Part shown: positions 25,772 to 33,066 of the stretch, piece after piece
How the letters are laid out: every line of letters begins with the position of its first letter
Numbering within the stretch: the first letter of the stretch is position 1
Source of the DNA: Pseudomonas pohangensis
Lineage (GTDB): Bacteria > Pseudomonadota > Gammaproteobacteria > Pseudomonadales > Pseudomonadaceae
Assembly: GCF_900105995.1 (NCBI RefSeq)
Contig: NZ_LT629785.1
Coordinates: 1,860,001-1,924,000, forward strand
Direction: 5' to 3'
DNA length: 64,000 nt
Notes under the pieces: generated by a model
Databases searched by the model: none
Told to the model about the DNA's origin: nothing
What the model saw: only the letters and a program-made list of their open reading frames with translations
Position numbers and translations under genes: made by a program

Positions 25772-26749
25772 TCAAACCTGCTGCGCTGGATAGTGATCGG
25801 CCAGAAACGCCAGCAGCAAGGCATTGACCTGTTCCGGCTGCTCGCACTGCAACCAGTGGCCGCAATTTTCCAGTACATGACTGTGCAACTGCGGCACTGC
25901 TCTGGGCATCTGCTGGATGGTGTAGGCCTCGAGCACGCCTACCGGGTCTTCATCACCGATCAGGAACAACGCCGGCTGCTCGATGCGGGCATCCTGCAGT
26001 ACGGCGGTGCGCTGCCAGTTGCGCTCGAAATTGCGGTACCAGTTCAGCGGGCCACGGAAGCCATGCGCTGCATAAGTGGCCACGTAACCGGCGAAGGCCT
26101 GCGGTTCGCACCAGGCCGGCGGCTGGTCAATCTCGCGCAAGCCATCGAGCAGCCCGGCAGTCGCCGGTTTGTCCTGCCAGAACAGCTCCTTGCCTACCGC
26201 CGCCGACCAGTTGTGCATCATCAGGCGCAAGGTGCGCGGGATATCGGTATCCAGTTCACGTTCGGCGACGCCGGGTTGCTGGAAATACAGGATGTAGTTG
26301 AAACGCCCGGCATAGACCTGCCTGAGCGTCTCGACAATCGGCTTCTTCGGCCGCCCGCCAAAGGGCACCGACATGCCGACCACCGCCTTGATCCGTTTTG
26401 GCTCGAGCAAGGCCAGATGCCATGCCACCAGTGCGCCCCAATCGTGGCCGACCATGCACACCTGGTGCTGGCCGAGGGCATCCATCGCCGCCTGGATGTC
26501 GCCGCACAGGGTCAGCAGATCGTAGTCAGCTACAGCGGCAGGGGCGCTGCTGCGGCCATAACCGCGCATTTCCGGGGCAAATACCCGATACCCGGCGGCA
26601 GCCAGCGCCGGCATCTGTTTGCGCCAGCTCAGCCAGCACTCGGGAAAACCGTGCAGCAGCCAGACCACCGGACCATCGGCCGGGCCACAACTATGGATGC
26701 ACAACTGGATAGCGTTGACGTCAAGCAGTTGTTCTTCGATCACGTGCAT
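25772..26749 (-). CDS. Alpha/beta hydrolase, epoxide-hydrolase-like
   Basis: A 325-residue alpha/beta hydrolase. The oxyanion motif is HGFPE, followed by GYRVFAPEMRGYGRS. The nucleophile is the aspartate in GHDWGA, as in soluble epoxide hydrolases and haloalkane dehalogenases. The last histidine is in ENCGHWLQCEQPEQVN. HGFPE plus GHDWG favours epoxide hydrolase over dehalogenase. It lies 7 bp before the CSD-DUF1294 gene and may share its transcript. Confidence 0.85.
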   Translation of the reverse strand: MHVIEEQLLDVNAIQLCIHSCGPADGPVVWLLHGFPECWLSWRKQMPALAAAGYRVFAPEMRGYGRSSAPAAVADYDLLTLCGDIQAAMDALGQHQVCMVGHDWGALVAWHLALLEPKRIKAVVGMSVPFGGRPKKPIVETLRQVYAGRFNYILYFQQPGVAERELDTDIPRTLRLMMHNWSAAVGKELFWQDKPATAGLLDGLREIDQPPAWCEPQAFAGYVATYAAHGFRGPLNWYRNFERNWQRTAVLQDARIEQPALFLIGDEDPVGVLEAYTIQQMPRAVPQLHSHVLENCGHWLQCEQPEQVNALLLAFLADHYPAQQV

Positions 26750-26770
26750 GGCAGCTCCCGCCCAATTGAA

Positions 26771-27601
26771 TCAGCCTTTTGCCGTCGCCCAGTCGATCAG
26801 ATCGAGCTGCCAGGTGAGCAGAATCAGCAGACCAAAGCCGATGCGATACCAGGCAAACACCGCATAACTGTGATTGCCGATGAATTTCAGCAGGCCGCGC
26901 ACGGCAATCATGGCGAAAATGAACGAGGTGACAAAGCCGATGGCGAACACCGGCAGGTCGTCAGGCTGGAACACCTCGCGATACTGCCACGCCGAGTACG
27001 CCGAAGCGGCGACCATGGTCGGCATCGCCAGAAAGAAGGAAAACTCGGTGGCCGCCTTGCGCGACAGGCCGAACAACAAGCCGCCGATGATGGTCGAGGC
27101 AGAGCGCGAGGTGCCCGGTATCAGTGCCAGACACTGCGCACAGCCGATCTTCAGGGCATGCCGCCAGCCCATTTCATCCACCGTCTCGGCATCGATCACA
27201 TGCTGGCGGCGCTCGGCCCAGAGAATCGCCACACCACCAAGCACCAGCGCCATGGCCACGGTAATCGGATTGAACAGGTAATGATGAATCTGATTGGAGA
27301 ACAGCAGGCCGATGATGGCTGCCGGGATAACCGCCACCAGCAGATTCAGGGTAAAGCGCCGGGCGGACGGCTGCGTGGGCAGGCCCACGACCACTTCGAG
27401 GATTTTCCGCCGGTATTGCCACATCACCGCCAGAATGGCGGCCAGCTGGATGATGATATTGAAGGCAATCGCGCGTTCGCCGCGAAAATCGATCAGATCC
27501 GCCACGATAATCTGGTGACCGGTACTGCTGACCGGCAAAAACTCGGTCAAACCTTCCACTATGCCGAGAAGGAACGCCTGGAAGGCTGTCCAGATATCCA
27601 T
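26771..27601 (-). CDS. uppP: Undecaprenyl-diphosphatase (BacA family)
   Basis: A 276-residue integral membrane enzyme that dephosphorylates undecaprenyl pyrophosphate, recycling the lipid carrier for peptidoglycan synthesis; overproduction is linked with bacitracin resistance. The signatures are EGLTEFLPVSSTGH (about 16-29) and PGTSRSAST (about 156-164). About seven to eight membrane helices are visible. The size is normal. It is divergent from the unknown gene at 27751. Confidence 0.95.
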   Translation of the reverse strand: MDIWTAFQAFLLGIVEGLTEFLPVSSTGHQIIVADLIDFRGERAIAFNIIIQLAAILAVMWQYRRKILEVVVGLPTQPSARRFTLNLLVAVIPAAIIGLLFSNQIHHYLFNPITVAMALVLGGVAILWAERRQHVIDAETVDEMGWRHALKIGCAQCLALIPGTSRSASTIIGGLLFGLSRKAATEFSFFLAMPTMVAASAYSAWQYREVFQPDDLPVFAIGFVTSFIFAMIAVRGLLKFIGNHSYAVFAWYRIGFGLLILLTWQLDLIDWATAKG

Positions 27602-27750
27602 TTACATCCTTTAAATACACAAAATGCCGGTCAGGCTGCGGGGCGCATGCTACCAGAGTGGGCGAACGGCTGGCCAAGCGACTTGCAGTGCGTGGCAACG
27701 AATGCCACGCTTGGGCCCTGCAAAGCCTGCCAACAGGGATTGAAAGCAGC

Positions 27751-28365
27751 ATGAGCGGAATGGAACATCAGGAAGTCAACTTCAGCCAGCCGATCAACCA
27801 GGATCTGGTCTGGGATATGGACAGCATGGCTCGTCGCGGGCTGGCCGAGCGCTTCATGAAGCTGTTTGAAAACCGCCTGTGTATCTATTCCGAGTCCACC
27901 AACCAGATCTACACCAACTACAGCCTGCACTTCCCCCTCGAAGAGGGCCGCAAGATGATCGTGCTGCCCAACCCGTATGCCTTCCACGACACGCTGCACC
28001 GCATTGATCCCGAGGCAATCATCAAGACCGGCCTTTGCGTGATCCCCGGCGTAGCCCTGGGCAAACCGGGGTTGTTGCTGGCCAACCGGATCGGCGAGGA
28101 CGGCCCGCCTCCCAGAACCATGCCTTTCAAGCGGGCGCTGGCGCAGATCATCAGTCAGCAGATCAAGACCGGCGATGTGTTCCTGCCGATCCTGTGCAAG
28201 GGCGACCTGCGTGAATTCGACCAGCAGATGCCCTACATCCACCTGCACCGTCTGGTGGTGGCGCGTCTTAGCCGTTTGTCCGACTACGAACGCGAAAGCA
28301 TCCAGAAAACCATCACCCTCAAATTGATGGCACTCTATCGCGCCGCCGACAGCCTTTCCTGCTGA
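27751..28365 (+). CDS. Conserved hypothetical protein
   Basis: A 204-residue soluble protein that I do not recognise. It has no signal peptide, membrane helix or clear motif; composition is ordinary for a cytosolic protein (FSQPINQDLVWDMDSMARRG; RLCIYSESTNQIYTNYSLHF). I chose ATG 27751 with CAGGGA at 27734-27739; a longer in-frame start at 27658 gives a low-quality N-terminus. Codon use matches its neighbours. It precedes pnuC by 46 bp on the same strand. Confidence 0.7.
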   Translation: MSGMEHQEVNFSQPINQDLVWDMDSMARRGLAERFMKLFENRLCIYSESTNQIYTNYSLHFPLEEGRKMIVLPNPYAFHDTLHRIDPEAIIKTGLCVIPGVALGKPGLLLANRIGEDGPPPRTMPFKRALAQIISQQIKTGDVFLPILCKGDLREFDQQMPYIHLHRLVVARLSRLSDYERESIQKTITLKLMALYRAADSLSC

Positions 28366-28411
28366 AACCGCTCTGCTGGCGCAAGACTAAAAACCCCCTG
28401 ATGGAGTCGCC

Positions 28412-29026
28412 ATGTCCCTGTCCGAACTCAGCCAGGCCCTGCAGGCCGGCCTGCAGGCCATGTCCGCGCTGGAAATCATCGCCGTGCTGCTCAGCGCCAC
28501 AGCCGTCTGGCTGACGGTAAAGCAGAACCTGCTGTGCTGGCCGCTGGGGCTGGTTTCGGTGCTGATGTATGCCTGGGTATTTTTTGATGTGAAGCTGTAT
28601 TCGGACATGCTGCTGCAACTGGTCTACGCCGTGCTGCAACTCTATGGCTGGTGGCAGTGGACCCGAGGCGGGGTGCAGCATGCCGGCCGCCAGGTCAGCC
28701 GCCTGCCCGGCAACCAGCTGCTGCTGAGCCTGGCCATCGGCACCGCCGGCAGCCTGTTGCTGGGTTATCTGATGGCCACCCACACCGATGCCGCAGCGCC
28801 CTGGCTGGACGCGGCGCTGACCTCGTTCAGTCTGGTGGCCCAGGTATGGATGGCGCAGAAGCGTCTGGAATGCTGGCCATTGTGGATTGCCCTGGATGTC
28901 ATCTATGTCGGCCTGTTCCTGTCCAAGGACCTTTACCTGACTGCCGTGCTCTACGCCGTATTTACCGCCCTGGCAGTAGCCGGCTGGCGCGCCTGGCAGC
29001 GTCCACAGGCGGCCTGCGCCGGATGA
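28412..29026 (+). CDS. pnuC: Nicotinamide riboside/mononucleotide transporter
   Basis: A 204-residue membrane protein with about seven helices. The PnuC features are CWPLGLVSVLMYAWVFF near 47-63, LYGWWQW, and the tryptophan-rich second repeat CWPLWIALDVIYVGLFLSKD (first 20 residues shown). PnuC imports nicotinamide riboside. It overlaps the NadR-like kinase by ATGA (29023-29026), so uptake and phosphorylation are coupled. GGAG (28403-28406) is the ribosome site. Confidence 0.95.
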   Translation: MSLSELSQALQAGLQAMSALEIIAVLLSATAVWLTVKQNLLCWPLGLVSVLMYAWVFFDVKLYSDMLLQLVYAVLQLYGWWQWTRGGVQHAGRQVSRLPGNQLLLSLAIGTAGSLLLGYLMATHTDAAAPWLDAALTSFSLVAQVWMAQKRLECWPLWIALDVIYVGLFLSKDLYLTAVLYAVFTALAVAGWRAWQRPQAACAG

Positions 29027-29565
29027 AAGTGCTGGTACTGACCGGCCCCGAATCCAGCGGCAAGAGCTGGCTGGCCGGGGAAATTCAGGCTGCCTATGGC
29101 GGGTTGATCGTCGCTGAGTATGTGCGGCACTTCATCGACAGCGAGCAACGCGACACCTGCTACGCGGATATCGAGCCGATTGCCCGTGGCCAGCTGGCCC
29201 GGGAAGACGCCGCCCGTGCCCGCCAGCCGGAACTGCTGATACTCGACACCCACCTGCTGAGCAACCTGCTGTGGAGCCGGCTGCTGTTCAACGACTGTCC
29301 GGCCTGGCTGGAGCCGGCACTGCTGGCACGCCATTACGACCTGCACCTGCTGCTCGACCCCGCCGGGGTGCCCTGGGTCGATGATGGCCAGCGCTGCCAG
29401 CCGCAACTGGAGCAACGTCAGGCCTTTCACCGGCAATGCCGGGACTGGCTGGAACGCCACGCGCAGCCTTACCGCAACCTCACCGGCGACTGGCAGCAGC
29501 GCCGGCAAAGTGCATTCGATCTGCTCACGCCCTGGCTGGACGCAGACAGTAAAACGGCGCCATGA
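29023..29565 (+). CDS. NadR-like ribosylnicotinamide kinase
   Basis: A 180-residue P-loop protein with Walker A GPESSGKS (residues 8-15) and the block EYVRHFID. It corresponds to the C-terminal kinase domain of NadR and lacks the NadR helix-turn-helix and adenylyltransferase parts. Being coupled to pnuC, it likely phosphorylates imported nicotinamide riboside to NMN and so traps it in the cell. Its stop falls in the terminator stem that follows. Confidence 0.85.
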   Translation: MKVLVLTGPESSGKSWLAGEIQAAYGGLIVAEYVRHFIDSEQRDTCYADIEPIARGQLAREDAARARQPELLILDTHLLSNLLWSRLLFNDCPAWLEPALLARHYDLHLLLDPAGVPWVDDGQRCQPQLEQRQAFHRQCRDWLERHAQPYRNLTGDWQQRRQSAFDLLTPWLDADSKTAP

Positions 29566-29577
29566 CAGGCGCCGTTT
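29552..29577. terminator. Bidirectional terminator
   Basis: AAACGGCGCC, six-base loop, GGCGCCGTTT: a 10-bp perfect stem between the convergent kinase and aldehyde dehydrogenase genes. It overlaps the kinase stop codon; the T-run is short (TTT), so strength is uncertain. Confidence 0.7.
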
Positions 29578-29596
29578 CCGTGCAGCTTGCCGCCAA

Positions 29597-31033
29597 TCAG
29601 GCCGGTTTGTAGCCCATGATGGCCTTCACCTCGAGGAATTCCTCGATGCCGTGTGCGCCCCACTCGCGGCCCACGCCGGACTGTTTGTAACCACCGAAGG
29701 GCGCGGCCATGTCGCCGTCATCGCCATTCAGGTGCACCATGCCGGTACGCAGACGCCGGGCCACCTCGCAAGCGTGATCCAGAGTGCCACCGTAGACATA
29801 GCCGGACAGTCCGTAGATGCAGTCATTGGCAATGCGGATGGCGTCTTCCTCATCCTGGTAAGGGATCATGGTCAGTACCGGACCGAAGATTTCCTCGCGG
29901 GCAATGCACATGTCATTGTTCACATCGCTGAACACCGTCGGCTTGGCGTAGAAGCCGCGCTGCAGACCATCCGGCCGGCCAACGCCGCCACACACCAGCT
30001 TGGCGCCTTCGTCAATGCCGGTCTGGATCAGGTTCTGCACGCGCAGGTACTGCCGGCGATGGGCAATCGGGCCGATGGTGGTTTTCGCATCCTGCGGATC
30101 ACCGACGACAATTTTTGCCGCGGCGGCAGCGGCGATTTTTTCCGCTTCGGCCAGCTTGGCCGCCGGTACCAGCATGCGCGACGGCGCGTTACAGCTCTGG
30201 CCACTGTTGCCCATCATCTGCCTGACGCCGTTGCTGACCGCTTCTTCCAGCGGCGCGTCGTCGAGAATGATGTTGGCCGACTTGCCGCCCAGTTCCAGCG
30301 ACATGATCTTGATCGTATCGGCACCGGCCTTGGACACGGCAGCACCGGCTGCGGTCGAGCCGGTCAGGGAAACCATGTCGACCAGCGGGTGCGAGGACAT
30401 GATCGGCCCCAGCTCCGGACCCGAACCATGGATCATGTTGAAGACACCGGCCGGCACACCCGCCTCATGCAGGATTTCGGCAAACAGCTGGGCTGCCGCC
30501 GGACCGTTTTCACTGGGCTTGAGCACCATGGTGCAACCGGCCACCAGCGCCGGCGCGACCTTGCACGCCACCTGGTTCATCGGCCAGTTCCACGGCGTGA
30601 TCATCGATACCACACCGACCGGCTCGCGGCGGATGATGGTACTGCCATGCTGCTTCTCAAAGGCAAAGGTCTTGGCCAGCTCCAGCGTGGTGGCCAGGTG
30701 CCAGAGGCCGATCGGCGCCTGCACATTGATCGACAGGCCCTTGCGCGGCGCCCCCATGTCCGAGGTGATGGCATCGGCCATGTCTTCCATGCGCTTCTCG
30801 TAGCCGGCGCAGATGGCCTGCAGCAGGTCGAGACGCTCGCTCAGCGAGGTACGCGAGAAACTGTCGAAGGCCGCATGGGCCGCTTCGATGGCACGAATCG
30901 CATCGGCCTCGTCACACAGGCTGATGGTGCCGGTGACTTCTTCGGTCGCCGGATTGACCACTTCGAACGGCTTGCCGCCGTTGATCGGGGCGACCCACTG
31001 GCCGTTGATATAGGAATGTTCGTAGTTACGCAT
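29597..31033 (-). CDS. NAD(P)-dependent aldehyde dehydrogenase
   Basis: A 478-residue aldehyde dehydrogenase. Catalytic residues are the cysteine in GNSGQSCNAPSR and the glutamate in SLELGGKSAN; ITPWNWPMNQ is the cofactor-binding part. I chose ATG 31033 because AAGGA sits 6 bp upstream on the minus strand; an in-frame ATG at 31051 lacks a ribosome site. It is transcribed towards the pnuC pair and separated from the formate dehydrogenase cluster by 160 bp. It oxidises an aldehyde to an acid; the substrate is not known. Confidence 0.9.
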   Translation of the reverse strand: MRNYEHSYINGQWVAPINGGKPFEVVNPATEEVTGTISLCDEADAIRAIEAAHAAFDSFSRTSLSERLDLLQAICAGYEKRMEDMADAITSDMGAPRKGLSINVQAPIGLWHLATTLELAKTFAFEKQHGSTIIRREPVGVVSMITPWNWPMNQVACKVAPALVAGCTMVLKPSENGPAAAQLFAEILHEAGVPAGVFNMIHGSGPELGPIMSSHPLVDMVSLTGSTAAGAAVSKAGADTIKIMSLELGGKSANIILDDAPLEEAVSNGVRQMMGNSGQSCNAPSRMLVPAAKLAEAEKIAAAAAAKIVVGDPQDAKTTIGPIAHRRQYLRVQNLIQTGIDEGAKLVCGGVGRPDGLQRGFYAKPTVFSDVNNDMCIAREEIFGPVLTMIPYQDEEDAIRIANDCIYGLSGYVYGGTLDHACEVARRLRTGMVHLNGDDGDMAAPFGGYKQSGVGREWGAHGIEEFLEVKAIMGYKPA

Positions 31034-31210
31034 GGGAAGGTCCTTGCTCATGGATGGCCGGCACCGCCGGATAAATCAGACGCCAACAGATAGCACGAAT
31101 CGGCAGCTTTTGCTGCCCCGCACCGTATCGATCAGGTAACCGAATGCAACCCGATGCGCTTTACCCATCAGGCTTTGCGCCAGCATAGCAACTGCGCGCT
31201 GTGCCGCGTA

Positions 31211-32050
31211 TCAGCAGCTGAGCGGCGCCACCCCGGCGGAGAACTGGGGCCGGTGCGCCAGCAGCTTGAGGTATTGATCATAGCGATAGGTCGGCCCATC
31301 CACACAGGCGTAGCTGGAGCCCACGTAACAGTGGCCGCACAGGCCGACACCGCAATGCATGCGCCGCTCCACCGAGAGCCAGATCGATTCGGCAGCCATG
31401 CCGCGGCGCAGGCATTCTTCTGCCGCCGCCAGCATCAGCGCCTCCGGCCCGCAACAGAGCAATACATCCGGCACTCCTGCGGCAAACAGCTCGTCGAAAT
31501 GCTGCAGCGGTGAGCCTTCACGCTCGCCGGCGCGGGCCTGGTCGAAGGTTTCGATTACCGCCATCTGCTGCTGCCAGCGGTTACGTTCGCGCGCCAACAC
31601 CTGGGTTCCTGCATGCCGCGCGCCATACACCAGACTGATCTGCGTGGGCTCGGGTTGCCGGGTCGCCGCCTCGATCACCCCGGCCAGCGGTGCCAGCCCG
31701 CAGCCACCGGCAACCGCCAGCACCCGCTGGGCCTTGAAGAACAGCGGCCAGCCAGTACCGAAGGGCCCGCGATAACCCAGCACCGCGCCGTTTTCCAGCG
31801 CGAACAACGCCGTGGTCAGGGCGCCCATGCGCCGTATCAGCGCGCTGAATACACCCTGTTCATCCGGTGTGCTGACATAGGTAAAGGGGGCCTCGCCATA
31901 GCCCGGCAGCACCAGCATGAAAAACTGCCCGGGAGTTGCCGCCAGATCGGCTGCCTGTGGCTGCTCGATGCGCAAGGTGAAATGCCGCGCGTCCTCGCCA
32001 TCGGCATAGTGATCAAGCAGCAATAAACGGCGTGGTGTGAGATCGATCAT
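31211..32050 (-). CDS. FAD/NAD(P)-binding oxidoreductase subunit (hydrogenase gamma-like)
   Basis: A 279-residue ferredoxin-reductase-type protein. An FAD-binding beta-barrel comes first (GQFFMLVLPGYGEAPFTYVS), then a Rossmann part (VAGGCGLAPLAG), and a C-terminal cysteine cluster (MHCGVGLCGHCYVGS...C) for a 2Fe-2S centre. This is the layout of sulfhydrogenase gamma subunits and of dihydroorotate dehydrogenase electron-transfer subunits. The start at 32050 overlaps the FeS subunit stop (ATGA). It would exchange electrons with NAD(P). Confidence 0.9.
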   Translation of the reverse strand: MIDLTPRRLLLLDHYADGEDARHFTLRIEQPQAADLAATPGQFFMLVLPGYGEAPFTYVSTPDEQGVFSALIRRMGALTTALFALENGAVLGYRGPFGTGWPLFFKAQRVLAVAGGCGLAPLAGVIEAATRQPEPTQISLVYGARHAGTQVLARERNRWQQQMAVIETFDQARAGEREGSPLQHFDELFAAGVPDVLLCCGPEALMLAAAEECLRRGMAAESIWLSVERRMHCGVGLCGHCYVGSSYACVDGPTYRYDQYLKLLAHRPQFSAGVAPLSC

Positions 32051-33066
32051 GCGTTGGCCACCCTGTGCATCACCCCGTGCACGCCAATCCCGCCGGGACA
32101 GACGCGGTCGCAACGGCCACAACCGACACAGCCGTAATGTTCGAAGGGTGCATTGATTTCGTCACCGAACTTGTGAAACCAGAAGCGCTGTACCCGCGAG
32201 CCCGCTGTGGCACCGGGGTTGTGTCCGCTGGTTTCCTTCTGGAAGCCCTGATACAGGCAGGAATCCCAGACCCGTTCGCGCTGCATGCCGCCGCTGTCGC
32301 TTGGCTGGTCGAGCGGCGCAAAGCAGGAACAGGTCGGGCACACGCTGGTGCAACCGGAACAGGCCAGACACTGCAGGCCCAGACGCTCCCAGGTGTCCTG
32401 GGCAACCTTGCCGGCATTCAGCAGTGCCACGCCGTGCACGATATCGGCCTGGTCACCCTGTTGTTGCGCCACCCGCAGCTTGTTGGCATGTCGTTCTGCC
32501 TCCCAGTCGGCACTGGCAGGCAGCAGTTGCATGGCCTCGATAGCCTGCTCGCCAGCATGACTGCCAACCAGCAATAACCAGGGTGCCGCCGCGTCCTGAC
32601 GCGGCAACAGGATCAGGTCGGCACTGCCGGTGCGCACCTGCGGGCCGCTGTGCACGGTGCTGCAAAACCCGCCCGCGCAGCTTTCCAGACAATCCACCCC
32701 GACCAGCAAGGTGGCCTGGCGGCGTGCCTGGTAGTGCGGATCGTGGGCAAAGAAGCGATCCTGATAGGCCACCGCCTGCAGGTCGCAGGCATGCACGCCG
32801 AACAGCACCTGCGGCGCCACTTCCGGCAGCGCCGAGAGAAACTGCCCGCCCTCGAAACGGAACAGCACTTCGCGCTCGGCAAAGAAGAAACTTTTGGCGG
32901 AGAAACTCGCGGTAGAAGCCTCGGCACGGAACTCGCGGTTATCGGTTGGCGTCACCATCTGCCAGTGCTCGCCGCCCTGCCCGTCAGGACGCACCTCATA
33001 AACACTGCAGTACTGCGCCAGATGCGCCCGCAGGCGCTCCGGTCGATCCAGCTCAAAGGCTTGCAT
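32047..33066 (-). CDS. 4Fe-4S electron-transfer subunit (hydrogenase beta-like)
   Basis: A 339-residue protein ending in two 4Fe-4S binding regions: CLACSGCTSVCPTCSC and CVGCGRCDRVCPGG. The N-terminal 240 residues match the sulfhydrogenase beta/sulfur reductase type (YEVRPDGQGG; FGVHACDLQAVAYQDRFF). I chose ATG 33066, which overlaps the catalytic subunit end by 14 bp and has GAGAGG upstream. It should pass electrons between the catalytic subunit and the flavin subunit. Confidence 0.9.
   Translation of the reverse strand: MQAFELDRPERLRAHLAQYCSVYEVRPDGQGGEHWQMVTPTDNREFRAEASTASFSAKSFFFAEREVLFRFEGGQFLSALPEVAPQVLFGVHACDLQAVAYQDRFFAHDPHYQARRQATLLVGVDCLESCAGGFCSTVHSGPQVRTGSADLILLPRQDAAAPWLLLVGSHAGEQAIEAMQLLPASADWEAERHANKLRVAQQQGDQADIVHGVALLNAGKVAQDTWERLGLQCLACSGCTSVCPTCSCFAPLDQPSDSGGMQRERVWDSCLYQGFQKETSGHNPGATAGSRVQRFWFHKFGDEINAPFEHYGCVGCGRCDRVCPGGIGVHGVMHRVANA

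Noticed and set aside
25553..27754. A 733-codon plus-strand frame across the CSD-DUF1294, hydrolase and uppP genes
   Set aside because: It opposes three recognisable genes, and its translation is arginine/histidine/glutamine-rich without any motif.
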